The notes beneath the pieces are model-generated. The model saw only the letters and a program-made list of their open reading frames with translations. It was not told where the DNA came from and did not search any database. Both the position numbers and the translations under genes were made by a program. A stretch of DNA of 51,290 nucleotides, from positions 1 through 51,290 of the forward strand of contig CALHID010000243.1 of NCBI GenBank assembly GCA_938030835.1. Direction: 5' to 3'. The stretch comes from an uncultured Actinomyces sp. Its GTDB lineage: Bacteria; Actinomycetota; Actinomycetes; Actinomycetales; Actinomycetaceae. Position 1 is the first letter of the stretch, and each line of letters begins with the position of its first letter. This document shows, one piece after another, positions 1-6,207 of the stretch.

Positions 1-55
1 CTGCTCGCGCATAAGTTCAGCAAACTGCTCGTGCGAGTATGCCTCTCCAATGTAT
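1..55. repeat. Terminal direct repeat (assembly overlap), left copy
   Basis: These 55 bases are identical to 51236-51290. A 55-base exact end repeat is the size of a common assembler k-mer, and a gene reads in frame across the join, so this marks a circular contig rather than a phage terminal redundancy. The biological ends (cos or pac) are not identified. Confidence 0.95.
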
Positions 56-276
56 GTAATCCACGGCTTTTGATCGTATGTCTCTAGGATACGAAACACC
101 TCCCACCCGTCAACGGTGATAAGTGTTCCGGTAATAAGCTCTTTAGCATCCGCAATAAACAGTTCGCCGTTGTTGTCGATGCACTCAAACTGTGTGCCTG
201 TCAGCTCAGTGAACCCCTTTTCGAGCTTCTTACGGAACTCTTCGACAGCATCGTCAAACATCTTCTGAATGTCCAT
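1..276 (-). CDS. Small protein of the right-arm family, split by the contig ends (5' part)
   Basis: An ATG at 276 follows a good ribosome site (AAAGGAG on the minus strand at about 281-287). The frame stays open to base 1 and, through the duplicated end, continues to a TGA at 51200-51202, giving about 103 residues. The middle reads ITGTLITVDGWEVFRI and then WITYIGEAYSHEQFAELM. This fits the motif shared by many small proteins on this strand (Gly-Thr/Ser, hydrophobics, a Trp/Tyr, then Ser-x-Glu/Asp-x-Leu/Met). Function unknown. The intact frame across the junction is the main support for circular closure. Confidence 0.85.
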   Translation of the reverse strand, partial: MDIQKMFDDAVEEFRKKLEKGFTELTGTQFECIDNNGELFIADAKELITGTLITVDGWEVFRILETYDQKPWITYIGEAYSHEQFAELMREQ

Positions 277-290
277 TGTTCTCCTTTGCG

Positions 291-530
291 TTAGACGTGA
301 GGGTTGTAGATAACTTCGACAACCTGGTTGGGTTGTTCAATGCGTTGCAGCATATCTTCGATTGTGATGCTTTCACCATTGCAGTTCACCCACTGCTTGT
401 CGTGCTTGAGCATCCATACTTGGTTGGTGGGCTTTCGCAAGCGTACGACAGTGCCGGTATCAAGCAGGCACTCGTAAGTAATCCAATGGCCTGTTGAGAT
501 GCAAAACTTAGTGTTCAGTAGGTCGTCCAC
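291..530 (-). CDS. Small right-arm family protein, 79 aa
   Basis: The start is taken as GTG at 530 because AGGAG lies five bases upstream and a promoter maps between 564 and 592; an upstream ATG at 617 would lie ahead of the promoter. The protein carries GTVVRLRKP, a W-M-L-K block, a second Trp, and a tail with ITIEDMLQRI, matching the architecture of its neighbours. No known domain recognised. It is the first gene of the unit that runs leftward through the contig junction. Confidence 0.75.
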   Translation of the reverse strand: MDDLLNTKFCISTGHWITYECLLDTGTVVRLRKPTNQVWMLKHDKQWVNCNGESITIEDMLQRIEQPNQVVEVIYNPHV

Positions 531-563
531 GATTTCTCCTTTGCGTTTGGTGTTGATGCTTAA

Positions 564-592
564 AGCATAGAAGGGTAGACGGTTAAAGTCAA
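564..592 (-). promoter_or_regulatory. Leftward sigma70-type promoter
   Basis: On the minus strand TTGACT (587-592) and TATGCT (564-569) are separated by exactly 17 bases. It would initiate near 557, just ahead of the GTG start at 530, and is the first promoter on the left side of the divergent region. Confidence 0.6.
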
Positions 593-870
593 CAAGATAG
601 CGTGTGATCTGACCCACACTTTAACCCCCGTTACCCACCGAATACGCAAAGGGGTATGACACCCCCCTCCTTCTCTCCCTCTGAAAAGCATATGATTTTT
701 TATTCATTGCTTTGCATACTTATTCATGCACTGTCAAGCACTCTACCAGCTAATTCCTACCAACCTACAAACCAGACCCCAATACACCAACCAGACCCCG
801 GACCAACCCTAAAACGTGACCCAAACCACAACATACCCACCCTAACCACGGACAACAACCCCCTAACAAA

Positions 871-1012
871 ACTTAGGTTCACCTAACTAAACTTACCCAA
901 CATAACTTAGGCTTACCTAACTTAACTACGCCTCACCTCACTCAACTTACCCTCACCTTACCTAATCAACTGCAACGAACTGCAACGAACTACAAGCAAC
1001 TAACTAGCTAGC
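871..1012. repeat. Repeat array of AACT-led units with two DtxR-box-like palindromes
   Basis: Units starting AACTTA or AACT recur about ten times, ending in a tandem TGCAACGAAC at 971-980 and 981-990. Two imperfect palindromes start TTAGG and contain CCTAAC (873-891 and 907-925). Each agrees at about 15 of 19 positions with the DtxR/IdeR consensus as I remember it. The array could be replication iterons, operators, or both. Confidence 0.5.
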
Positions 1013-1043
1013 TACCCGCCGAAAACGCCTCGCGTAAAACCCC

Positions 1044-1217
1044 CTAATTTTTCCTACACACTAAGTAAATTACATACCTAGCAATGTAATCATGTGCATA
1101 ATCTGTATGTAGCACCCAAAAATAATAGTAATGTAAAGTGCATATAAACAAGAAGAATCCTATAATAATGTAATATATGTATGTAGAATGTATATATGTA
1201 TTGTATGTATGTAATTG
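1044..1217. repeat. AT-rich block with repeated TATGTA
   Basis: The sequence around 1160-1215 repeats TATGTA and TGTATG several times within a region much richer in A and T than anything else in the genome. It resembles a DNA-unwinding element next to the repeat array. An open frame on the minus strand here codes for improbable low-complexity protein and is not counted as a gene. Confidence 0.45.
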
Positions 1218-1221
1218 TAAA

Positions 1222-1268
1222 ACGCACATCCTAGGCGTGCGTGTTAAGAAGGAGTTAACGCTGTTAAC
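1222..1268. repeat. Short inverted repeats beside the AT-rich block
   Basis: ACGCAC (1222-1227) and GTGCGT (1237-1242) form a six-base-pair stem. Two GTTAAC palindromes follow at 1254-1259 and 1263-1268. They could be protein-binding sites at the edge of the candidate origin. Confidence 0.4.
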
Positions 1269-1692
1269 TTAACGTCACTCTGACGATAACCCCCAACATT
1301 GTCCTATCATTTCACCTAAGCCATTCTAAGCGACTTTCACCCCCTTACCTAGGCCCACATACTACCCACCCCCTGAAAATGCCTCCTACCCCCCTTCCTG
1401 ACCCCTTAAACACGATGCCAGCAACCTAGCACCCCCTACACCCCACCTAATCGCCACGCTATGCCCATGCGAGTACCACACGTTCACCAACATTGCAACA
1501 CGTGTCCATATGTCGGACTGTAAAGTAACCACCCACGCATACCGACACAACAAAGTAACTAACGACACACCCTATAGCCTTGACAACGCATAACCGCAGT
1601 GCTATCGCGTACGCGCGCATTAAAGAGTAGGCACGGCCTGTCGCCTACTCACTAAGGCCCCCACAATGTGTTCCTAATCACATGTTTTCATG

Positions 1693-1721
1693 TTGACAAC
1701 CATCAAACAACTGGCTATTGT
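1693..1721 (+). promoter_or_regulatory. Rightward early promoter P1
   Basis: TTGACA at 1693-1698 is followed after 17 bases by TATTGT (1716-1721). An inverted repeat AAACAA/TTGTTT (1705-1710 and 1718-1723) overlaps the -10 box and could be an operator. It precedes the first early gene at 1770. Confidence 0.6.
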
Positions 1722-1769
1722 TTAAGTATCGGCAAACGAAACAAACAACCCGAAAGGAAAGGCCGAAAA

Positions 1770-2057
1770 ATGAAGACCTCGTTCGCATGTGATTACGAAA
1801 CGATGGCCCGCCTTGCGGAATATGAAGCCGACTACCAGGAACGCTATTTTCTGCCTGTCGATAGCGCACGCAAAGGCGCGATTAGGCGAGAATACGAAGA
1901 GCGGCGAACTGCAAAGCGCGTTAACGAGCTGTTCCACGATATGATCGGCCTGTCGGTTGCTATCAACGATGAGGCTATGCGCGGACACCTTGACCGTGAC
2001 CTGGCTAACACCGCTGTTGCTGCGCTGACCGCGCTTTCCAAGTCGATCAACAAGTGA
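1770..2057 (+). CDS. Small early protein, 95 aa
   Basis: The start at 1770 is preferred over an in-frame ATG at 1668, because 1668 lies upstream of the promoter at 1693 and 1770 follows CGAAAGGAAAGG. The protein is charged and helical (EYEADYQERYFLPVD, then many Arg/Glu) and ends in an Ala/Leu-rich helix. I recognise no family. As the first gene after P1 it is probably expressed very early. Confidence 0.75.
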   Translation: MKTSFACDYETMARLAEYEADYQERYFLPVDSARKGAIRREYEERRTAKRVNELFHDMIGLSVAINDEAMRGHLDRDLANTAVAALTALSKSINK

Positions 2058-2067
2058 CACACAACAC

Positions 2068-2107
2068 AGTCTATCGGGTTGACAACCCACTGCCAACCCG
2101 ATAGACT
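2068..2107 (+). promoter_or_regulatory. Rightward promoter P2 embedded in a perfect 13-bp inverted repeat
   Basis: AGTCTATCGGGTT (2068-2080) and its exact complement at 2095-2107 flank a 14-base spacer. TTGACA (2079-2084) begins in the left arm, and TAGACT (2102-2107), 17 bases on, is the end of the right arm. A repressor binding the palindrome would cover both boxes. A 19-base segment (2089-2107) recurs with two changes at 5070-5088. Confidence 0.6.
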
Positions 2108-2145
2108 GAAAGCACAAACAAAAACCAAGCCGAAAGGTTAAACCA

Positions 2146-2358
2146 ATGATCCGTCTGACCGTTGACGATGAAGCCCGCGCCCTGTCGGCATGGGCGAACG
2201 CTGAAGTTCTCTACGTAGGCGAAGACGTTGTTTTTGCCCCGCGTTGGGCAACACACGTATGGCGCGCGCTAGTAGATGGACATCTCTACTTTGTAGGCCC
2301 TAGCGACCTGGCACAGATGCCCCTGGGTGTCAATGCCGACACCCGCGAACTTTACTGA
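2146..2358 (+). CDS. Small early protein, 70 aa
   Basis: It follows promoter P2 and a CGAAAGG ribosome site. The sequence (LYVGEDVVFAPRWATHVW, then LYFVGPSDLAQMPLGV) looks like a small beta-rich protein. No family recognised. Confidence 0.7.
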   Translation: MIRLTVDDEARALSAWANAEVLYVGEDVVFAPRWATHVWRALVDGHLYFVGPSDLAQMPLGVNADTRELY

Positions 2359-2388
2359 CACACACACACGCAAAGAAAGACAACAAAA

Positions 2389-2682
2389 ATGCGAGACACG
2401 ACACACGCAACCGTGACCCAGTGGACTGAATACCGTACCCCTAGCGGGCGTTGGTCAAAGGTCCGACACGATGAAACTGTTGAAGACTTCAAGCCCCATA
2501 ACCTGCGCAACTTTTTCGATGCAAAGTTTCCCGGCGAGCGGCGCGGTTACGCATACACCATGCACGGATACCTACCCGTTAGTGTGACCGTCTCGTCGCC
2601 CGATGGAAGCGAACGCCGCGTGTACCGTTTCGACTACTACACCGGCCCGCGTGAGGTTGTGCATTACACGTACGAAGACTAG
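2389..2682 (+). CDS. Small early protein, 97 aa
   Basis: It begins 30 bases after the previous stop with a weak purine-rich ribosome site. It is rich in Tyr, Arg and Thr (for example VTVSSPDGSERRVYRFDYY) and looks like a compact beta protein. No family recognised. It is followed by the first tRNA-like RNA element. Confidence 0.7.
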   Translation: MRDTTHATVTQWTEYRTPSGRWSKVRHDETVEDFKPHNLRNFFDAKFPGERRGYAYTMHGYLPVSVTVSSPDGSERRVYRFDYYTGPREVVHYTYED

Positions 2683-2694
2683 CTAGTATTCAAC

Positions 2695-2764
2695 TTCCCC
2701 CGCTTAATGGTGAGTGTCAAGGTTGGTTCAATTCCAACCGGGGGAACGATGCGACACAAGTCGC
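2695..2764 (+). ncRNA. tRNA-like RNA element 1, lacking an anticodon arm
   Basis: TTCCCCCG (2695-2702) pairs perfectly with CGGGGGAA (2739-2746) as an acceptor-like stem. Directly inside the 3' strand is a canonical T-arm: GTTGG (2722-2726), loop TTCAATT, CCAAC (2734-2738). A short AATGGTGAG segment resembles a D-loop, but the roughly 19 bases between acceptor and T-arm leave no room for an anticodon arm, and the 3' end is ACG, not CCA. A hairpin GCGAC/GTCGC (2751-2764) follows. A second element with the same design lies at 4335-4407. Function unknown. Confidence 0.6.
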
Positions 2765-2797
2765 ACAAACCACCAACAAACCGGAAGGTTAATTGAC

Positions 2798-3055
2798 ATG
2801 GCACACACGTTCAAAACGGACCCCTGGCACGTCAAAGAAGCGCGCGGGGCGGCGTGGCATCCCACGCAGTTTGCCCGCGAACACTCTCCCTACACGAAGG
2901 CGCGCCGTGACCTGAGCAAGCGCATTAGGGCACGTGAGCGCCGCGAAATGGACCGTATCGCGCGTGACCTTGAGGCATGGGGCGATTACTACCCTACCGG
3001 CGCAACGTTGCGTGAGTTCAACGGCGAAACCGACCGCGATAGCTGGCAGTACTAA
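2798..3055 (+). CDS. Small basic early protein, 85 aa
   Basis: The start at 2798 is chosen because CGGAAGG precedes it; the longer frame from 2714 would translate through the tRNA-like RNA. The protein is strongly basic (KARRDLSKRIRARERREMDR), suggesting nucleic-acid binding. Its position directly downstream of the RNA element makes it a possible partner, which is speculative. Confidence 0.7.
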   Translation: MAHTFKTDPWHVKEARGAAWHPTQFAREHSPYTKARRDLSKRIRARERREMDRIARDLEAWGDYYPTGATLREFNGETDRDSWQY

Positions 3056-3071
3056 TCAACAACAACCCAAC

Positions 3072-3095
3072 GGGACGGGCCGTTAGGCCCGTCCC
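3072..3095 (+). terminator. Perfect 10-bp intergenic hairpin without a U-tract
   Basis: GGGACGGGCC (3072-3081), loop GTTA, then the exact complement (3086-3095). There is no T-run after it, so it may be an RNase processing or mRNA-stability hairpin, or a weak attenuator, rather than a full terminator. Confidence 0.5.
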
Positions 3096-3116
3096 CATAC
3101 AGAAAGACGAAAGACA

Positions 3117-3491
3117 ATGGGTATTCTTGACGATATCGACACCGCCGCCTATGACATTATGGCTGGCCGCGTTGGTGACGGGTTCCTACCTGTCGCTAAG
3201 AACTTCAACATTGCTGAGAACCACAACCACCCGTTTGCCAATTGCCGGTTTGACGTGTACTCTTACACAACGCGCGTTGCAATGGTGAACAAGAACGAAA
3301 ATGGCGACTGGGAAACGTTTGTACATAGGGCCGCGTTCCATCATTCAACTACTACCAGCAAGCACCTACGCCGGTTTGTGCCGGCAATGGTTGGGCGCGT
3401 TGACTGGGACGCACTCTATAAGGCGTGTAATCGTGAGTGCGACAGGGAGTGCATTAGCGGTAACGGCGAACAGTGGATTAAGGTCGGCTAA
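3117..3491 (+). CDS. Early protein of unknown function, 124 aa
   Basis: It follows a GAAAGACGAAAGA ribosome site after the hairpin. The C-terminus has a Cys cluster (CNRECDRECISGN), which might bind metal or form disulfides. No family recognised. It overlaps the next gene by the TAATG junction. Confidence 0.7.
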   Translation: MGILDDIDTAAYDIMAGRVGDGFLPVAKNFNIAENHNHPFANCRFDVYSYTTRVAMVNKNENGDWETFVHRAAFHHSTTTSKHLRRFVPAMVGRVDWDALYKACNRECDRECISGNGEQWIKVG

Positions 3492-3853
3492 TGACTATTG
3501 AAAGTGCCTTGCAGGGTATCTACCCTAACCAGATCGTTAGCGAGTCTGTTAGTCTTGGTTCTAAGTTGTACCTAACGATGAATCACAACGATCTAGCGCG
3601 CAATTGGATTAGCTATTGGGTAGCTAGGGAAAATACAACCGAAATTATCTTTAAGTTCAACCCTAGCGGTGTCGTATATGTCTACAAGGACGTTACACTC
3701 ACGCCACATGAGAAACGTGTCATTACCAAGATTATCAGCATGTGGCGCGAACATATGCGCCCCGACTGGGAGACTTTCGAGAGTATGCGCGCGAATCCTA
3801 TGATTAGCTTTGCCGACGCAACGCGAGTGCCCGTGATGCACAACACACTCTAA
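3491..3853 (+). CDS. Early protein of unknown function, 120 aa
   Basis: Coupled to the preceding gene through TAATG. It contains a beta-rich core (TEIIFKFNPSGVVYVYKDVTL) and a helical C-terminus (ISMWREHMRPDWETFESM). No family recognised. Promoter P3 follows. Confidence 0.7.
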   Translation: MTIESALQGIYPNQIVSESVSLGSKLYLTMNHNDLARNWISYWVARENTTEIIFKFNPSGVVYVYKDVTLTPHEKRVITKIISMWREHMRPDWETFESMRANPMISFADATRVPVMHNTL

Positions 3854-3857
3854 CGAG

Positions 3858-3886
3858 TTGACAACAAGCCAACAACAACCTACTAT
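3858..3886 (+). promoter_or_regulatory. Rightward promoter P3
   Basis: TTGACA (3858-3863), 17-base spacer, TACTAT (3881-3886). A second TTGACA overlaps the -10 box at 3886-3891, without a good partner. It drives the 3942 gene and followers. Confidence 0.6.
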
Positions 3887-3941
3887 TGACACATAGGCAC
3901 AAAGCCTAAGCAAACCAACAAACAGAAAGCGAGACACAACA

Positions 3942-4121
3942 ATGCGAGTCAACAAAAACACGATGAATGTCATTAAGACGGCAACGGCAACCAAGATCAC
4001 GTTCCGAAAGATGGGAGCGGACTACGGCGATAATCCGAGTGTGCTTGCCGCTATTGACGCGGTGGTTACTGCCCTTGATGGCCTGTCCGATGCGGTAGTC
4101 ATGTCAGAAATTGAGGGCTGA
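3942..4121 (+). CDS. Small early protein, 59 aa
   Basis: An ATG about 55 bases after P3 opens a 59-residue frame: a basic N-terminus (MRVNKNTMNVIKT, KITFRKM) then a helix-forming AAIDAVVTALDGL segment. The gap to the next gene is three bases, consistent with one operon. Confidence 0.6.
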   Translation: MRVNKNTMNVIKTATATKITFRKMGADYGDNPSVLAAIDAVVTALDGLSDAVVMSEIEG

Positions 4122-4124
4122 GAA

Positions 4125-4319
4125 ATGGAACTGACCTGGGAACAGATGGACTTTATTCGTATCGCGCTTGAAGCCCATATTGACGCACTGCGCAAGGATG
4201 CGGCGACACTTGGTGAACCACTGGTTACCGAGACAATTGAAGAACGTATCGACAAGATCGGGCCTGTGTATGACGCGCTTGTGTCCGGTGACTGCGTTCT
4301 CATTCTGGAAGAGTACTAG
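4125..4319 (+). CDS. Small acidic early protein, 64 aa
   Basis: Starts three bases after the previous stop. It is helical and acidic (WEQMDFIRIALEAHIDALRK, then VTETIEERIDKIG). No family recognised. The second tRNA-like RNA follows it. Confidence 0.7.
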   Translation: MELTWEQMDFIRIALEAHIDALRKDAATLGEPLVTETIEERIDKIGPVYDALVSGDCVLILEEY

Positions 4320-4334
4320 ACCCTAGAAAGGGTG

Positions 4335-4407
4335 TCCCCTAGCCTGTCGGTAGGTAAATGCAGGTTCAACTCCTTCCTAGGGAACGATGCTAACCACGGT
4401 GGTTAGC
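4335..4407 (+). ncRNA. tRNA-like RNA element 2, lacking an anticodon arm
   Basis: TCCC(C)TAG (4335-4342, one bulged C) pairs with CTAGGGA (4377-4383). A T-arm with loop TTCAACT (4365-4371) and stem GCAGG/CCTTC (one mismatch) abuts the 3' acceptor strand exactly as in a tRNA. CCTGTCGGTAGG (4343-4354) folds as a D-arm with a GG loop. There is no anticodon arm and no CCA. A seven-base-pair hairpin GCTAACC/GGTTAGC (4389-4407) follows. From the T-loop GGTTCAA to GGGAACGATGC it aligns without gaps to element 1 (2695-2764), with matching arm lengths. Confidence 0.6.
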
Positions 4408-4432
4408 GACAACGACACCGAAAGGTAGAACT

Positions 4433-4684
4433 ATGTCACACAATGAATTGCCCAATTGGTACGGTATTCCTGGTATCGGCTTTGAGTGGCGAGGTTCCCA
4501 AAGTGACCCACTATTGCACTACAAGGGACGGAAGTTCAACGGCAATGACGTGCAAGATGGGTTGTGGGAGTCCTACCAGGAAACCCTAGATAATACCGAC
4601 AACAGCGCAGAATGGGAAGACTTTGTAATCAACAACGCTGTTGATTATCTGGAAGATATTATCGCCTATGGCTTTGGGAGCTAA
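4433..4684 (+). CDS. Small acidic early protein, 83 aa
   Basis: It follows the second tRNA-like RNA and a CGAAAGG ribosome site. Acidic, with two Trp near the N-terminus (LPNWYGIPGIGFEWRG) and an acidic C-terminal helix. No family recognised. Confidence 0.7.
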   Translation: MSHNELPNWYGIPGIGFEWRGSQSDPLLHYKGRKFNGNDVQDGLWESYQETLDNTDNSAEWEDFVINNAVDYLEDIIAYGFGS

Positions 4685-4689
4685 TTAGT

Positions 4690-5070
4690 ATGTGGGAAGA
4701 ATTACTGAGCGTCATTAGTGACCGTTACTACCCGCTAGAGTCCATGCAGGAACATATCGCCGGGTACGTGAACGATGCGACAGGGTGGGACCTATCAGTT
4801 ATCAACCCTTGGTTAACTGAGCGCGGCTATGAGTTTGTGGGTTATCTCGACCTGTTCTCAGAGAATGAGCATAGCGGCGTGTATGTCAATGTTGAGGGCC
4901 TTGTATGGCGTTGTAGCACTAACGCCGCTGACAATAGTCTCTATTGGTACTGGCAGTCCGACAACGAGGGTATTACCCTTGACGATATGCGATTCTTGCA
5001 CGGCTATGCGCATATGTTCATCTGGGACCAAGACGAACAGACATGTGACGTAGTTCACATGGCAGAATGA
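4690..5070 (+). CDS. Acidic early protein, 126 aa
   Basis: Starts six bases after the previous stop, with GGGAG upstream. The protein is acidic and aromatic (SLYWYWQSDNEGITLDDM, MFIWDQDEQT). No family recognised. Such acidic proteins are common among phage inhibitors of host enzymes, but nothing here shows that role. Confidence 0.7.
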   Translation: MWEELLSVISDRYYPLESMQEHIAGYVNDATGWDLSVINPWLTERGYEFVGYLDLFSENEHSGVYVNVEGLVWRCSTNAADNSLYWYWQSDNEGITLDDMRFLHGYAHMFIWDQDEQTCDVVHMAE

Positions 5071-5088
5071 CTGCCAACCTGATACACT
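5060..5088 (+). promoter_or_regulatory. Regulatory motif resembling the P2 promoter end
   Basis: A hairpin TGGCAG/CTGCCA (5060-5076) overlaps a 19-base segment (5070-5088) that differs at only two positions from 2089-2107 of promoter P2 and ends in the -10-like TACACT. No good -35 box is visible 17 bases upstream, so this may be a protein-binding site or activator-dependent promoter. Confidence 0.35.
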
Positions 5089-5125
5089 AGAACTATCAAC
5101 CAGAGACAACCGAAAGGTGAAAACA

Positions 5126-5632
5126 ATGATTCAGACACAGTTCGCACACACGATTACCGTTCCCGATGAATGGGAGCATGAGGGACACACTTACCAAGTG
5201 ACTCAGGATGAATGGGCAGAGTGCCCTACTGAATGGCTTGACAGCGCCGATGCACTGTGTGTGCTGGGTGGTCCGCATAATTGCATCTTGCATCATCCCG
5301 CCGAAACGGACTGCCCGGCAATGCACGCCCTTGACAACTTCCATGAGGAAAATGACCGTCTGCCTACTCAGGAAGAGTGGGAGAATCTTTGCCCTGATTA
5401 CTGGGTGTACCTTGGTTGGCACGGTGTGGACTCTGACCGTCTGTTTGCGGCCGCGTTCCGTAAGGATGTGTGCCCTACCAACCCTTGCGAGTCATGGGTG
5501 CATGAATACAGTCTTTGGGCTGATGGGTATGTCTGGGTTGTGTCGGATACAACCACGGGTGATTCTCTGGCAGGTATCTACGCCGATAGCGAGGAAGACG
5601 CTATCAAACACTATATCGAAAACTATCAGTGA
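5126..5632 (+). CDS. Early protein, 168 aa; C-terminal domain shared with the 7180 gene
   Basis: ATG 5126 is placed well after CGAAAGG; a GTG at 5117 is too close. The middle contains several Cys and His (CVLGGPHNCILHHPAETDCP), possibly metal-binding. The C-terminus GYVWVVSDTTTGDSLAGIYA followed by EEDAIKHYI matches the C-terminus of the 7180 product (GEVYSVLDCSTGIKVTDIYA, HEDALELYL). The two genes are therefore partial paralogues. Function unknown. Confidence 0.7.
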   Translation: MIQTQFAHTITVPDEWEHEGHTYQVTQDEWAECPTEWLDSADALCVLGGPHNCILHHPAETDCPAMHALDNFHEENDRLPTQEEWENLCPDYWVYLGWHGVDSDRLFAAAFRKDVCPTNPCESWVHEYSLWADGYVWVVSDTTTGDSLAGIYADSEEDAIKHYIENYQ

Positions 5633-5648
5633 GAAAGTAGGAAAAACA

Positions 5649-5963
5649 ATGACTGACATTAACATTGCACTCACCGTCGTACTTGACTGGGATACCCGAT
5701 TCTGTTTCACTAGCGAGGAACTGGGAGTCAGTAAGGGTGAATATGACTACGTTACCAAGAGTGGCGACCTGCGCATTAGGGAAGACTTTGAGGCTATGGC
5801 CGCTGAAGCCGTGGACGATCTGCATAAGCCTATCACAGTACTTGGAAAGACTCTCAAGGCGAGTGACATTGCTAGGGAGATGCTTAGCGACGACTGGGAA
5901 GCATATGTCAACAGTTGCATTGCTCACCTAATCGCAATGGAAGAGATTAAGGAAGTCTGGTAG
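5649..5963 (+). CDS. Early protein of unknown function, 104 aa
   Basis: The start at 5649 follows AAAGTAGG. A longer frame open from 5208 is a shadow of the preceding gene. Mixed alpha/beta, acidic; C-terminus IAHLIAMEEIKEVW. No family recognised. Its stop overlaps the GTG of the next small frame. Confidence 0.7.
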   Translation: MTDINIALTVVLDWDTRFCFTSEELGVSKGEYDYVTKSGDLRIREDFEAMAAEAVDDLHKPITVLGKTLKASDIAREMLSDDWEAYVNSCIAHLIAMEEIKEVW

Positions 5964-6067
5964 TGTTCGCGGTCGCCTACTATGGCCTGTTTTTTCTGTC
6001 CTTACTACTGCCTGTCGGTGCATACTGTCACCGCGTAGAACGCCGGGACAATAACAATGGCGATTAA
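5963..6067 (+). CDS. Tiny membrane peptide, 34 aa
   Basis: A GTG overlapping the upstream TAG starts a frame with one hydrophobic segment (AYYGLFFLSLLLPVGAY) and a charged polar tail (HRVERRDNNNGD). AAGGAAG sits upstream at good spacing. It could be a single-pass membrane peptide. Small size keeps confidence moderate. Confidence 0.5.
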   Translation: MFAVAYYGLFFLSLLLPVGAYCHRVERRDNNNGD

Positions 6068-6182
6068 CTTGGAAGAACTAATGGCACTACCTATAGCACC
6101 TAAGCCGCTACCCGTTGTTATCCCGGCATGGGAGATAGGTGTAAATTACGGCTTAGTGCATGGGCAAGACGACTACAACTGA
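6057..6182 (+). CDS. Tiny early protein, 41 aa
   Basis: ATG 6057 overlaps the end of the preceding frame. The product is Pro-rich in the middle (ALPIAPKPLPVVIPAWE). Translational coupling is likely because the ribosome site is weak. No function assigned. Confidence 0.45.
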   Translation: MAINLEELMALPIAPKPLPVVIPAWEIGVNYGLVHGQDDYN

Positions 6183-6207
6183 CAACAAACAGAAAGTGAG
6201 AACAACA

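Larger units (their letters stand above)
593..1692. other. Gene-free divergent region, candidate origin and control region
   Basis: About 1.1 kb without a convincing gene lies between leftward (530) and rightward (1770) transcription. The top strand from about 740 to 1010 is strikingly poor in G and rich in A and C. It is followed by an AT-rich block (about 1044-1217) and then palindromes. Short open frames here (for example 656-886 plus, 1386-1568 minus) have no ribosome site and reflect composition. Strong strand asymmetry, repeats, an AT-rich block and the transcription divergence together suggest a replication origin or early control region, which is inference. Confidence 0.5.

Noticed and set aside
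732..737. Minus-strand TTGACA as a second leftward promoter
   Set aside because: No acceptable -10 box at 16-18 bases.
871..1012. Possible CRISPR array
   Set aside because: Units are short, irregular and without unique spacers of constant length.
1044..1229. Minus-strand Tyr-rich frame in the AT-rich block
   Set aside because: Its codons come from TATGTA repeats; no start signal.
1386..1568. Minus-strand frame in the gene-free region
   Set aside because: No ribosome site, repetitive composition, and a Gly/Arg-rich improbable product.
1580..1608. TTGACA with a possible -10 at 1603
   Set aside because: The -10 candidate TATCGC is too poor; the 1693 promoter is better.
2695..2764. Ordinary tRNA gene
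   Set aside because: No anticodon arm and no CCA; it is reported instead as a tRNA-like RNA.
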